NCBI RefSeq assembly: GCF_900183575.1
Contig: NZ_FXUZ01000013.1
Location: 1-51,736, forward strand
DNA: 51,736 nucleotides
Source of the DNA: Staphylococcus cornubiensis
GTDB lineage: Bacteria > Bacillota > Bacilli > Staphylococcales > Staphylococcaceae
Direction: 5' to 3'
Shown here: positions 18,128 through 28,062 of the stretch, piece by piece
Numbering within the stretch: the first letter of the stretch is position 1
Layout of the letters: each line of letters opens with the position of its first letter
The notes under the pieces: generated by a model
What the model was told of the DNA's origin: nothing
Databases searched by the model: none
Seen by the model: only the letters and a program-made list of their open reading frames with translations
Translations under genes and position numbers: made by a program

Positions 18128-19072
18128 TTATAGTTCATTTAGTGTTGGTAAACTTGAAATCGCACCATATTGTGATACGACACGACCAGAAACTTGATGT
18201 GCGAATTTCAAAATGTCATGCCCGTGCTGTTTCAATGTATCAATTGGATGTTGTTCAGTTTGACACAGTTTCGCATTAATTGCGCCGATAAAGGCATCTC
18301 CCGCTCCTGTAGTATCAACAACTTTTGCTGGAGGTGTCGGTACGTCAATCGTTGTACCATCTTTGAAAATTAAAGATGCGCCTTGACTGCCTTTCGTATA
18401 AATAACTGCCTGAACTTGCCCGACAAACAACGATTTTAATGCCGCTTCTTCATCGTCATGACGCGTTACAAATGATAATTCTTCATCTGAAACTTTTACA
18501 ACATGCGCACGTGGTAAAAATGCTTGTAATGTCTCGTAATATACATCATGGTTCTCCCATAAAGGTAAACGGACATTCGGATCAAAAACAATTGTCGCCC
18601 CCACTTGCTCTGCTTTATCTAATAATTGAACATGGGCTTCTTTCATTGGACTTTCAACTAACGCAACAGAACAAAAATGCACCAAATCTCCTTGTTGCAA
18701 ATCAATCGCGTCAATATTTTCAGGTTGATAAAGCATATCTGCACTTGGTTTTCGATAAAATGAAAAATCTCGCTCACCTTCATTAGATAAACTGACAAAT
18801 GCCAATGCTGTATTCGCCTCTTTTGTCGTTAAAACATAAGATGTATCCACTTTTGCGGCTTGTAAGGTCTCTATAATCTTGTCACCAAATGCATCTTCGC
18901 CTACTTGTGTGATTAAATAACTCTTTCCACCTAATTTTTGAACAGCTGCCGCCACGTTACACGGTGCGCCGCCGACTTGGGGTTCAAAACCTGTCACATC
19001 TTTTAATGCCGTCTCTCTTTCTGTTGGAATAAAATCGATGAGTGCTTCCCCTATCGCATGAAACCGTTTCAT
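18128..19072 (-). CDS. scrK: Fructokinase
   Basis: The 314-residue PfkB-family sugar kinase has the N-terminal GGAPCNVAAAVQKLGG substrate motif (about 34-49) and the C-terminal ATP/anion-hole motif DTTGAGDAF with catalytic Asp259. It phosphorylates the fructose released by the preceding sucrose-6-phosphate hydrolase. The start is 3 bases after the scrB stop, with GGAAGGGG as the ribosome site inside scrB, so the two genes are coupled. Last gene of scrRBK. Confidence 0.92.
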   Translation of the reverse strand: MKRFHAIGEALIDFIPTERETALKDVTGFEPQVGGAPCNVAAAVQKLGGKSYLITQVGEDAFGDKIIETLQAAKVDTSYVLTTKEANTALAFVSLSNEGERDFSFYRKPSADMLYQPENIDAIDLQQGDLVHFCSVALVESPMKEAHVQLLDKAEQVGATIVFDPNVRLPLWENHDVYYETLQAFLPRAHVVKVSDEELSFVTRHDDEEAALKSLFVGQVQAVIYTKGSQGASLIFKDGTTIDVPTPPAKVVDTTGAGDAFIGAINAKLCQTEQHPIDTLKQHGHDILKFAHQVSGRVVSQYGAISSLPTLNEL

Positions 19073-19075
19073 TCG

Positions 19076-20560
19076 TTATTCCCCTTCCACGATATCGTAT
19101 TTAGTCATTTTTAAATAAATTTGACCTGAATCTGTCACCACTTTGAATTTATTAGATGTCGCTTTTGGAAAAATTCTTGAAGTGAGCACGCGTTCTCCTT
19201 CATTACAAAATATTTCGATGCTCGATGTATCCACAAAAATACGTAAATGTTTTAAATCAGTGTCTAATTGTGTCACTCTCATCGTTCCTTCAACAGGATA
19301 CGGTAACACACCACTGTCAAAACGTTCAAGCGAAATTGTACGTGTTTTTGAGTCATATCGAATCGTTGTAGATTCATCACGTGAAGCACGTAGTTGTAAT
19401 TCAAATGCTGACGCTTCATTTTCTAAAATATCCACTACGAGTTCATATTGCACGCCTTCATAAGGGTGAAGTTGCTTAATAAACTTGTTCGCATAACCAA
19501 GTGCGACTTCTTCATGCCTACGTAGCTTTCTTAAATTCATATGTGGTTTTTGCTTTAACTTACCATCTTCTACCGTCAAAGTTCTAGGCAATGTTAAACA
19601 ATGCGCCCATCCATCATCATCTGTTGGGTATTCCGTATCTGGAAGCCCCATCCAACCGATTAACACACGTCGTCCCGCTTCATCAGTCATCGTTTGAGGT
19701 GCATAAAAATCAAAACCGTGGTCAAGCTCTATAAATGGCCCGTGGTCAAACGCTAACGTGTCAAAGTTTAATGTTCCCATAATATAACCGCTTTGATAAA
19801 TATTTTGATACGCATCGCCTTCAGATTCTATACCTTGTGGACAGAATAACAAAATATCTTTACCATGAATTTGAAAATAATCAGGACATTCCCACATATA
19901 ACCAAAATCTTCTAATTGTGTTTGAATTTCACCTTTAAACTGCCATGGTCCTTCTGGGTGCTCAGCTTCGTATAACACTGCACAACCTGTTTCATTCTCA
20001 CGTTGTGCCCCTAACAATGCATACAGTTTACCATCTTTTTCAAATACTTTAGGATCTCGAAAATGATGTGTATACCCTTTTGGAGGAGCTGGAATCGCAG
20101 GAGGTAATAATTTTTGAACCGATCCATCTGGTAAAACTTTGGCTACAATTTGACTACTGTGACGGTTCCACTCGTCGTCACGATGATTAGCAGTATACAT
20201 ATAATATAATGATTGATTATAAGAAAATGCACTACCACTGTAGACACCGTGACTATCATAATCATTATCTGGACGCAAGACGATACCTCGATCTTCAAAT
20301 TGCACGAGATTTCGACTTGTCAGTAAACGCCAATATTTCAGTCCATGTACCGCACCTAAAGGAAACCATTGATGCGCAACGTAATATTGACCGTTAAAAA
20401 AGATCAGCCCGTTTGGATCATTTAAAAGTCCTGTTGGGGGTTGAATATGATAAATTTGTCGAAATGGAGAGGTGTTGACTTTTTCTGTTAATAATTCAAG
20501 TTCTTGTTCTGTTGCTTCTTCATATTTACGATAACGTTTTTCTCTACTCCATTGTTCCAT
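19076..20560 (-). CDS. scrB: Sucrose-6-phosphate hydrolase
   Basis: The 494-residue glycoside hydrolase family 32 enzyme has the nucleophile Asp48 in the NDPNG motif, the transition-state Asp in FRDP (about 168-170) and the acid/base Glu224 in WECPD. A C-terminal beta-sandwich follows. It splits sucrose-6-phosphate, imported by a PTS, into glucose-6-phosphate and fructose. No scrA (PTS) gene is in this window. The ribosome site AAGGAGG lies 6 bases before the ATG. A LacI-type operator lies in the 48-bp gap to scrR. Confidence 0.94.
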   Translation of the reverse strand: MEQWSREKRYRKYEEATEQELELLTEKVNTSPFRQIYHIQPPTGLLNDPNGLIFFNGQYYVAHQWFPLGAVHGLKYWRLLTSRNLVQFEDRGIVLRPDNDYDSHGVYSGSAFSYNQSLYYMYTANHRDDEWNRHSSQIVAKVLPDGSVQKLLPPAIPAPPKGYTHHFRDPKVFEKDGKLYALLGAQRENETGCAVLYEAEHPEGPWQFKGEIQTQLEDFGYMWECPDYFQIHGKDILLFCPQGIESEGDAYQNIYQSGYIMGTLNFDTLAFDHGPFIELDHGFDFYAPQTMTDEAGRRVLIGWMGLPDTEYPTDDDGWAHCLTLPRTLTVEDGKLKQKPHMNLRKLRRHEEVALGYANKFIKQLHPYEGVQYELVVDILENEASAFELQLRASRDESTTIRYDSKTRTISLERFDSGVLPYPVEGTMRVTQLDTDLKHLRIFVDTSSIEIFCNEGERVLTSRIFPKATSNKFKVVTDSGQIYLKMTKYDIVEGE

Positions 20561-20582
20561 GCTGTACCTCCTTTTTGCGAAT

Positions 20583-20596
20583 TGGTAACGGTTCCA
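20583..20596. promoter_or_regulatory. LacI-type operator in front of scrB (ScrR site)
   Basis: TGGTAACGGTTCCA is an imperfect palindrome centred on CG. It lies between scrR and scrB, where ScrR operators occur in other staphylococci. A TTGACG box inside the scrR end (minus strand, 20632-20637) could be the -35 of an internal promoter. Confidence 0.55.
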
Positions 20597-20608
20597 TCCC
20601 TTGCAAGA

Positions 20609-21562
20609 TTAATTTTCAAAATTAGGATGAACGTCAAGTTGGCGACTTTGAATATGATGCGGATGTTCCATTTGAAGTTGTAATTGTTCAAATGCAATAC
20701 GTCCTGCCACTTCATATTGATATGGAATTGTGAAAATTTTTGGATGAACAATTTGTGTCATAGGATCTCCCCCAAAGCCAGCAATCCACGGCGTTTCAGT
20801 AAGATGGTCGTGCATCAGTGCTTGATATAAAGCCATCGCAATCGTATCTGTCGCACCTACATACCCCACTGACGGTTGATGTGTCAGTTGACCTTCAATC
20901 GATTGGAGTGCCGTTTCATAATCAAATGAAGCCATCAATGTTTCATAAGTGATGTGATGTGCTGTTAACACCTCGATTAAACCTTGAAACCTTTGCTCCC
21001 CGACAGCGACATCATCTTCTTGTATACTTGCATAAATCACATGTTGCTTCCCTTGCGACACGATTTCTTGTCCCATGAGCTGACCCGCTTGATAATCATT
21101 ATGATAAACTGAGCTTAACGTTTCATGCGATTGACCAATAATAATGACCGGTTTATCCATTTCTTGGATCACAGCCATATGTTCAGCAGTTACAGCAGTC
21201 GCCATAAATAAAATACCATCGACCTTACTTCTTTTAAATGATTTCAATGCATCAAGCTCCTGCGCTAAGTGACGTTCAGTCAAATTCAATAACATTTGGT
21301 AGCCGAATTCATCACATTTCGCTTTAATCCCTTTAACAGTTTGGGACACTGCATGCGAATACATACGCGGGAAAATAATACCAATCATCATACTCTTTTG
21401 TGCTCTTAAACTTTGTGCAAACTGATTCGGCTCATAACCGTATGTATCAATCACATGTTGAATTTTTCGTCTTGTTTTTAAACTAATAGAACCTTGATTT
21501 AAATACCTTGAAACTGTACTTTTAGAAACGCCAGCCAAATTTGCAATATCCTGTATATTCAA
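20609..21562 (-). CDS. scrR: LacI-family sucrose operon repressor
   Basis: The 317-residue regulator has an N-terminal helix-turn-helix (IQDIANLAGVSKSTVSRYLN), the hinge helix and a periplasmic-binding-protein-like effector domain. It starts at a TTG with GAGGTGAT seven bases upstream; no ATG fits. It heads the scrRBK unit and most likely represses scrB and scrK (and a distant scrA) in the absence of sucrose or fructose. The specific effector is inferred from the linked genes. Confidence 0.88.
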   Translation of the reverse strand: MNIQDIANLAGVSKSTVSRYLNQGSISLKTRRKIQHVIDTYGYEPNQFAQSLRAQKSMMIGIIFPRMYSHAVSQTVKGIKAKCDEFGYQMLLNLTERHLAQELDALKSFKRSKVDGILFMATAVTAEHMAVIQEMDKPVIIIGQSHETLSSVYHNDYQAGQLMGQEIVSQGKQHVIYASIQEDDVAVGEQRFQGLIEVLTAHHITYETLMASFDYETALQSIEGQLTHQPSVGYVGATDTIAMALYQALMHDHLTETPWIAGFGGDPMTQIVHPKIFTIPYQYEVAGRIAFEQLQLQMEHPHHIQSRQLDVHPNFEN

Positions 21563-21599
21563 TTGTTCATCACCTCACAGTCTCAATAGCTATTCTATC

Positions 21600-21887
21600 A
21601 TAAAATCCCCCGCTATTTCCGCATAAAATATGATATGTGATGAAAATAAAATATCCGATTTTAAAAGGTTGATACTCGTGTCTAACCATGAGAAAATTGT
21701 CTCTGTTCTCTATGCTATTGAATATTTTTAATGCATTGCGTGCGCGATAAATTTTTAGGTTGTATACAAAACCATATTGAGAAGTGGGTATATCATGATA
21801 TAAGATGGTACATCAAAAGAATAGTCATGCATCGAAGTTATCGAAATCTGTGACAAGTTTGTTTCAATTTTTTAAATTTCTAAAAAA
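21600..21887. other. Divergent intergenic region scrR-rbsU, no gene seen
   Basis: An AT-rich stretch between the divergent scrR and rbsU genes. It must hold both promoters, which I cannot place with confidence. No small gene with a ribosome site is seen. The cre site at its right end is listed separately. Confidence 0.4.
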
Positions 21888-21903
21888 TTGTTTTCGTTTT
21901 CAA
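21888..21903. promoter_or_regulatory. cre site (CcpA operator) upstream of rbsU
   Basis: TTGTTTTCGTTTTCAA matches the 16-base cre consensus, read on the minus strand as WTGNAARCGNWWNCAW, at every position. It lies 100 bases before the rbsU start, consistent with carbon-catabolite control. Confidence 0.7.
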
Positions 21904-22003
21904 GAAAAGAAAGTTTATGTATTTATATAGAAATGTTATATTTTAATGCGTAGACTTGTTAATAAAAAATAGATTTTCTAATAGAGATAGAGGAGTGTAA
22001 TAA

Positions 22004-22885
22004 ATGAACATGGTCGCACTATTAATTGGTTTAGGCCCACTGCTTGGTTGGGGGCTTTTTCCTACAATTGCATCAAAATTTGGAGGTAAACCGGTCAATC
22101 AAATCATCGGCGCTACCGTGGGGACACTGATTTTTGCGAGTGCCTTCTTCCTATTTACTGGACGTAGTTTTCCGACAGGGCTAGACCTCTTTTTAGCATT
22201 ACTTTCAGGAGCAGGTTGGTGTTTTGGTCAAATTATGACGTTCAAAGCATTTGAATATGTTGGTTCTTCCCGTGCAATGCCTGTCACAACTGCTTTCCAA
22301 TTGTTAGGTGCATCTCTTTGGGGTGTATTCGCATTAGGTAACTGGCCCGGCCTTACAAACAAACTTATCGGTTTTGCAGCACTACTCGTCATTTTAGTTG
22401 GTGCATGGATGACCGTTTGGAGTGAAGATGGTCAAGAAACAAAAAGTAGTAATTTGAGAAAAGCAGTTATCATCCTATTAATTGGTGAAATTGGATATTG
22501 GCTCTATTCTGCAGCACCGCAAGCGACAGACATCGGAGGTAAAGCTGCATTTTTACCACAAGCAATCGGTATGGTGCTCGCTGCAGTGATTTACGGTTTA
22601 ATGACAATGAAAAAAGATAATCCATTTACCAAAAAGGTCACTTGGTTACAAATCATTTCAGGTTTCTTTTTTGCGTTTGCAGCATTGACGTATCTCATCT
22701 CTGCACAACCCGATATGAATGGCTTAGCAACAGGTTTCATTTTATCGCAAACTTCAGTTGTTTTAGCAACATTAACAGGTATTTATTTCTTAAATCAACG
22801 CAAAACTTCAAAAGAAATGTTCATTACTGTCATTGGTTTAATCTTAATTCTAGCAGCCGCAACGGTAACAGTGTTTATCAAATAA
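22004..22885 (+). CDS. rbsU: RbsU-type sugar (ribose/glucose) uptake protein
   Basis: The 293-residue polytopic protein has about ten hydrophobic helices and belongs to the GRP/RbsU-GlcU sugar transporter family. The N-terminus with LIGLGPLLGWGLFPTIASK and the central motif SSRAMPVTTAFQLLGASLWG are nearly those of S. aureus RbsU as I recall it. It should import a sugar by proton symport. Ribose specificity is by name only, since no ribose genes are nearby. GAGGAGTG gives the ribosome site, a cre lies upstream and a terminator follows. Confidence 0.85.
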   Translation: MNMVALLIGLGPLLGWGLFPTIASKFGGKPVNQIIGATVGTLIFASAFFLFTGRSFPTGLDLFLALLSGAGWCFGQIMTFKAFEYVGSSRAMPVTTAFQLLGASLWGVFALGNWPGLTNKLIGFAALLVILVGAWMTVWSEDGQETKSSNLRKAVIILLIGEIGYWLYSAAPQATDIGGKAAFLPQAIGMVLAAVIYGLMTMKKDNPFTKKVTWLQIISGFFFAFAALTYLISAQPDMNGLATGFILSQTSVVLATLTGIYFLNQRKTSKEMFITVIGLILILAAATVTVFIK

Positions 22886-22927
22886 TCATCGACAGTACGT
22901 ATCACATTTTAATGAAAGCGTAAAGAT

Positions 22928-22974
22928 GTCCTTCCAAATCATTCGTTTTGAATGGGTGTTGGAAGGACTTTTTT
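22928..22974 (+). terminator. rbsU terminator
   Basis: GTCCTTCCAA (22928-22937) pairs with TTGGAAGGAC (22959-22968), followed by TTTTTT. It may also stop the opposing ABC operon, though the minus-strand U-run is weak. Confidence 0.92.
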
Positions 22975-23056
22975 ATTTTCAATATGTATTACACTAAAAA
23001 AACTTGTCATTTAATTCAAAGTTACTCTCTAATATTCCAATTTGATTATAGTTCAC

Positions 23057-24790
23057 TTACAATCTCCAACCTTCTGACTGTGACTTGATTTTAATAAAAT
23101 TCTGATATGTTCCTGCTTGGTTTACAAGTGTTTGGTGATTGCCTTTTTGAATCACTTCACCTTCATTTAATACGATGATTTCATTGGCGTTTTTAATTGT
23201 TCCTATTTTATGTGCAATCGTGATAACTGTTTTTCCTTTACTTAACTCATCAATAGCACTTTGTATGAGATGTTCATTTTCTGAATCAATGCTTGCAGTA
23301 GCTTCATCTAGAATGATTATTGGCGCATCTTTTAATATTGCTCTTGCTATAGAAATACGCTGTTTTTCTCCACCTGATAAATTATTGCCTTTTTCATTTA
23401 CTATTGTTTGATAACCGTCTGGTAATGACATGATAAAATCGTGACAACATGCTTGTTTCGCAGCACGTATCACCTCTTCTTTACTTGCTCCTGGCTTGCC
23501 ATATAAAATATTATTTTCGATTGTATCATTGAATAAGTACACTTTTTGAAACACTGCACTAATATGTGACATCAATGTACTTAATGTCATATCTCTAATA
23601 TCAACCCCACCGATACGAATAGCGCCTTCATCTAAATCGTAAAATCTTAACAATAAATGACAAAGGGTTGACTTACCGCTTCCTGATGGACCAATAATTG
23701 CCGTAGATGTACCCGCTCCTACTTTAAAACTTACATCATTAATGACGCGATGATTACCGTATGCGAAACTAACATGATCAAATTCAATATCATGGTGTTT
23801 AATTGAGAGTTCTCTACCTGATTCATCAAGTATAGGGGCTTTTTTAATTGTTTCAATATCATTTAAAGTCAAATCAATTATTTCTAATACATGTGCAGCA
23901 TTGTTCACATTTTCTACACTTTCAAATATCACAAAAGAAAAGATAGAAATCATAATGAGTGTTGATAAATCGATAGCTTGATTAGAAAATAATAAACATG
24001 CGACCAATACAATGACAATAGAAATTACTTTCAAACTTAGCAAATGCAATAAGTTAAAAGGTATATATTGTAATTCAATTTTAGAATTGATACGTTTACT
24101 TTCTTCAACTGCTCTGTTAAAACTTTGAAGGCTTGTATTTTCTTTGGAGAATGATTTAATCACTTGAATACCACGAACAACTTCAAGTACTTTTTCAACA
24201 AGTTCATTTTGTACATGATGATGTTGTGGCGCATTTTGATGACTCTTTTTTTCTAATAAATGAATACTGAGTAAAGATAACATCACACCAATGAGTGCTA
24301 ACAATGCTACCTCCCAAGAGACTATCAATAATGACAAAATGAGTACTGTAATTAATATGTAACCATTAACAACAATATCTATCATTTTCATGGCATAATT
24401 TTCTAAAAATGTTAAATCCGTTGTAACTATCGTTGTTAATTCATTAGTTTGATGGTCTTCAAAGTATCCTAATCTTACACTTTTCAATTTATCCCCAATG
24501 TTCAATCGCTCTCGTGTACTCATTTCATAAGCAATACTTTCTTGCAGTGTATTCTTTAAATAAGCAGTGACAAACCTTGCTAATACTAACAAAATCATGA
24601 GACCTAATACGATCATAATTTCGTACATTTCAATTTGTTTATGAGATAACACCCGGTTGAATACTTGGGCAGCTAAGAAAATAGGCAACGCAATAAAAAT
24701 AGAATTAATCAATGACATCACGAATCCTAAAATCATTCTCGATCTATATGGCGCCGTCCATTTAATAATCTTTAATGTAATTCGGAACAT
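23057..24790 (-). CDS. ABC transporter, fused permease-ATPase (YbtPQ-like), second subunit
   Basis: The 577-residue protein has six membrane helices (about residues 18-290) and a C-terminal nucleotide-binding domain: Walker A GPSGSGKS at 367-374, signature LSGGEKQR at 471-478 and Walker B IIILDEAT near 491-498. The fold is of the exporter type. With its neighbour it should make a heterodimer. Such pairs placed beside metallophore genes (YbtP/YbtQ, IrtA/IrtB) import siderophores despite the exporter fold. It is the last gene of a five-gene operon behind ECF genes and a Fur box, so metal-chelate uptake is my preferred reading; multidrug or peptide export is the alternative. Confidence 0.82.
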   Translation of the reverse strand: MFRITLKIIKWTAPYRSRMILGFVMSLINSIFIALPIFLAAQVFNRVLSHKQIEMYEIMIVLGLMILLVLARFVTAYLKNTLQESIAYEMSTRERLNIGDKLKSVRLGYFEDHQTNELTTIVTTDLTFLENYAMKMIDIVVNGYILITVLILSLLIVSWEVALLALIGVMLSLLSIHLLEKKSHQNAPQHHHVQNELVEKVLEVVRGIQVIKSFSKENTSLQSFNRAVEESKRINSKIELQYIPFNLLHLLSLKVISIVIVLVACLLFSNQAIDLSTLIMISIFSFVIFESVENVNNAAHVLEIIDLTLNDIETIKKAPILDESGRELSIKHHDIEFDHVSFAYGNHRVINDVSFKVGAGTSTAIIGPSGSGKSTLCHLLLRFYDLDEGAIRIGGVDIRDMTLSTLMSHISAVFQKVYLFNDTIENNILYGKPGASKEEVIRAAKQACCHDFIMSLPDGYQTIVNEKGNNLSGGEKQRISIARAILKDAPIIILDEATASIDSENEHLIQSAIDELSKGKTVITIAHKIGTIKNANEIIVLNEGEVIQKGNHQTLVNQAGTYQNFIKIKSQSEGWRL

Positions 24791-24824
24791 TTTTATCCTC
24801 CTTTAAACGTGAAGTGAGCCATAA

Positions 24825-26579
24825 TTATGAAGAGACTCCCCAATCTTTAGCACCGATGTGCATCTCCCACATTTGTTTATAGTGGCCATTTTTATCCAAT
24901 AATTGTGTATGATCACCACTTTCAAGAATTTGCTTGTGACCTAATACTATGATTTGATCTGCTTGTTTAATTGTTGACAATCGGTGAGCAATAACAATTA
25001 GTGTCTTGTTTTGAGTTAAAGCATTTAATGCGGATTGAATTTTTTCTTCATTATCAGGATCGACATAAGCTGTCGCCTCATCTAACACAATGATCGGGGC
25101 ATTTTTCAAGATCATTCTCGCTATTGTGACACGTTGTTTTTCACCACCTGATAATTTGTCACCGACTGTCCCTACATTCGTTTCATAACCATCCGGCAAT
25201 TTCATAATAAAGTCGTGACATTGGGCTAACTTCGCTGCTGCTTCAACCGCTTCATCTGTTGCCTCTGGATCTCCCAGTTTAATATTTTCTTTAAATGTAA
25301 GATTCAATAAAAAGTTATCTTGTCCCACAAAACCAACTAATTCGTTCAGTTTTTTAGGTTCAATCTCTTTAATATTTACATCACCAATTTTTATCTCGCC
25401 AGATGTCACATCCCAAAATCTTAACAATAATTTCGCAATTGTAGACTTACCACTGCCAGACGCACCAACAATTGCTGTAAAAGTCTTTTCAGGAATATCA
25501 AATGACAAATGATTAAATATTAAATTATTTGAGTCATTCGAATAAGAGAATCCCACATCATTAAAAGTGATTTTATTATTCTTAGGTTCTAAAAACTTTT
25601 GGGAAATTTCAAGTTCTTCTAAATTAAGTACTTGACGCACTTCTGTAATAGCATATTGGATGGATTTTAATTGATTAACATAGTTGGTAAAGTTCTTGAT
25701 CGGTACGACAACACCTAAAGATAACACTAAGCAAATAAAAAATTCGGCATAACTCAACTGATTTATTGAGATCAAATACATACCCATTGGTAAAACTCCT
25801 AGAAAAGTTGACGGAAGTATACTTGCACCTAAGTTCATATATCCCCAAGTACTTTTAAACCAATTTAAAGTATGTGTTTTATAAGCGTTTACAGCATCTT
25901 TATATTTTTTGTAAGAATTTTGAGATTGATTAAAGGTTTTAATAACTTCTATACCTTCAATATATTCAACAATTGAGCTATTCATGTAATTATTTGAAGC
26001 CATCTGTTTTTCGTATGTATCATTAAAGCCAGACATTAATTTTTTGAAAGCAAAAAAGGAGAGAGGCACCGTAATCAGCATCGCACAGGCCATACGCCAA
26101 TCGATAATAACAATGTAAACAAATATTGAAATCGAGAGTAACAAATTCCCTATAACCTCTGGAATGATGTGCGCTAATGGTAATTCTATCGTTTCAACTT
26201 TGTCTACAAGTATATTTTTAAGTTCTCCTATTTTTTTTGATTCAACAACACCCAAAGGCAAACGCATCAGCTTTTGCGCCAACTGTTTTCTAATATTGGA
26301 TAAAATATCGTAAGCTGTCACATGCGATAACACCGTTGAACAACCGAAACATATGACCTGTATAAGATATCCGCCTATCGCAATACTTATATAAAAAACA
26401 ACTTGACTCACATCTGAATCGCCATCGATCATTAATAGCATAATTCTGTAAACTGCCCAGTAAGGTATTAATCCAGAAAACACGCTCATAATAGACAATA
26501 AAATAGATAAAATCATTTTCAATTTGGCATCTTGTCCAAATATTAATAATGATTTTATCCAATGTTCTTCAATCTTCAT
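24825..26579 (-). CDS. ABC transporter, fused permease-ATPase (YbtPQ-like), first subunit
   Basis: The 584-residue partner of the following ABC protein. Six membrane helices precede a nucleotide-binding domain with Walker A GASGSGKS at 372-379. The Q-loop region reads VGFVGQDNFLLNLTFKENIK. The signature LSGGEKQR and Walker B IVLDEATAYVDPDNE follow, wording common in siderophore-type ABC pairs. The genes are 34 bp apart and this one follows the ECF ATPase by 28 bp. All motifs are intact, so the transporter appears functional even though biosynthetic neighbours are missing. The substrate is inferred from context only. Confidence 0.82.
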   Translation of the reverse strand: MKIEEHWIKSLLIFGQDAKLKMILSILLSIMSVFSGLIPYWAVYRIMLLMIDGDSDVSQVVFYISIAIGGYLIQVICFGCSTVLSHVTAYDILSNIRKQLAQKLMRLPLGVVESKKIGELKNILVDKVETIELPLAHIIPEVIGNLLLSISIFVYIVIIDWRMACAMLITVPLSFFAFKKLMSGFNDTYEKQMASNNYMNSSIVEYIEGIEVIKTFNQSQNSYKKYKDAVNAYKTHTLNWFKSTWGYMNLGASILPSTFLGVLPMGMYLISINQLSYAEFFICLVLSLGVVVPIKNFTNYVNQLKSIQYAITEVRQVLNLEELEISQKFLEPKNNKITFNDVGFSYSNDSNNLIFNHLSFDIPEKTFTAIVGASGSGKSTIAKLLLRFWDVTSGEIKIGDVNIKEIEPKKLNELVGFVGQDNFLLNLTFKENIKLGDPEATDEAVEAAAKLAQCHDFIMKLPDGYETNVGTVGDKLSGGEKQRVTIARMILKNAPIIVLDEATAYVDPDNEEKIQSALNALTQNKTLIVIAHRLSTIKQADQIIVLGHKQILESGDHTQLLDKNGHYKQMWEMHIGAKDWGVSS

Positions 26580-26607
26580 ACTTACCTGCCTCCTCTTATT
26601 GTTGTAT

Positions 26608-28062
26608 TTAAATATCGAAGTAATGATTTAATTGAGCGATGCCCTGACGATTTAAAGCGAATTGATTTATCATTCGACCATTTTCAAAATGTAAAACATA
26701 TGTACAAACTTCTAAGATCAATGATTTATCATGTGTAATGATAAAGATTTGCTTTCCTTTTTTATGAATATTACTTATCATTTTCGCTATTTTTCTCATA
26801 TGATATAAGTCTAACCCAGAAGTAGGTTCATCAAAAATGACCATTTCTTTATTACTCAGTATTGCAGCAGCAACGGCCATTCTCTGTTTTTCTCCACCAG
26901 AAAGTGACAACGGATGTTCATGTCTTTTATCCAATAAATCCATACTTTTGAGCATTTCTTCAACTTGTTTATTTGTTACTTTTATATTTAATAGTCGTAA
27001 TTCTTGCTCTAAGCTTTCCGTAAACAATTGTGTATTAACATCTTGGAAGACCATATAGTTCTGTTTTAATAAATGCTTTTGTTTGAACCGTTTATTGTCG
27101 TATTCAACAATCCCTTTAAACCCCTTCATCAAGCCACACAAACATTTTGCAAAGGTTGATTTCCCACTTCCGTTATCTCCAATAATTGCGACAACCTCAC
27201 CTTTTGGGATTGTGATTTCTTTTATATCCAATTGCTTCCTTTTATTAAATCTTTCATACATATAAGTGAAATCATGTAGCACCATGATACGAGAATCAGA
27301 TTGCCACTCATGTCGTAATCTTCCTTTTTGTCCATATCTAATGCCCATATTTTCAAATGCATCAGATCCAAGTAATTTAAACGTGTCTATTTGGTAGTAA
27401 GCATTCAATGTGCCACCTTCCATATAGAAGATATAATCAATATAATCCATAATATAATCAAAGCGATGTTCAAACAGCACAACAGTTTTACCTTGGTCTT
27501 TTAAATAACAAATCATTTCTTTCAATTTCTTAATACTATACATATCCAAATTTGATGATGGTTCATCTAATACAACAATGTCAGGATTAGTAATAAGAAC
27601 GGCCGCACACGCAATAATTTGCTTTTCGCCACCCGATAACTCAAATATATTTCGATCTAGTAAGTGCTCAATATCAAATCTTTTCATAACATTTTTTATT
27701 TTTTCGATGATGATTGCTTGATCAATACCTTGATTTTCCAAATTAAACGCAAGTTCACTTGTCGTATCGACATTATAAAATTGTGTCTTCGGATTTTGAA
27801 ATACACTACCAACTATTTGCGACAATTGATACATATCTATTTCTGAAATATTTTGATTATCTAAGTAGACATTTCCATGGATTTCACCTTGTTGTACTTT
27901 AGGAATTAAGCCATTTATTAATTTAGCAATGGTAGATTTTCCACTCCCCGACTTACCACAAAATAATACTAATTCACCTTGCTTAATGTGGAATGAGATG
28001 TTTTTAATAACTGAATTTTCTGAAGTTGCATAGTTGAAAGTTACATTATCAAATTTAATCAA
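26608..28062 (-). CDS. ECF transporter ATPase with two fused nucleotide-binding domains
   Basis: The 484-residue protein has two complete ATPase domains in tandem. The first has Walker A GKSGSGKS at 36-43, signature LSGGEKQI and Walker B VVLDEPSS. The second has GDNGSGKS near 295, LSGGEKQR and VIFDEPTS. It corresponds to the A and A' subunits of an energy-coupling-factor transporter joined in one chain, as in group I (dedicated) ECF systems. It starts at a TTG (GGAG 11 bases upstream), overlapping the EcfT gene by 8 bp. It drives the T and S subunits encoded just upstream. Confidence 0.88.
   Translation of the reverse strand: MIKFDNVTFNYATSENSVIKNISFHIKQGELVLFCGKSGSGKSTIAKLINGLIPKVQQGEIHGNVYLDNQNISEIDMYQLSQIVGSVFQNPKTQFYNVDTTSELAFNLENQGIDQAIIIEKIKNVMKRFDIEHLLDRNIFELSGGEKQIIACAAVLITNPDIVVLDEPSSNLDMYSIKKLKEMICYLKDQGKTVVLFEHRFDYIMDYIDYIFYMEGGTLNAYYQIDTFKLLGSDAFENMGIRYGQKGRLRHEWQSDSRIMVLHDFTYMYERFNKRKQLDIKEITIPKGEVVAIIGDNGSGKSTFAKCLCGLMKGFKGIVEYDNKRFKQKHLLKQNYMVFQDVNTQLFTESLEQELRLLNIKVTNKQVEEMLKSMDLLDKRHEHPLSLSGGEKQRMAVAAAILSNKEMVIFDEPTSGLDLYHMRKIAKMISNIHKKGKQIFIITHDKSLILEVCTYVLHFENGRMINQFALNRQGIAQLNHYFDI

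Noticed and set aside
20488..20751. 87-residue minus-strand frame spanning the scrR-scrB junction
   Set aside because: It is out of phase with both real genes, which have their own ribosome sites.
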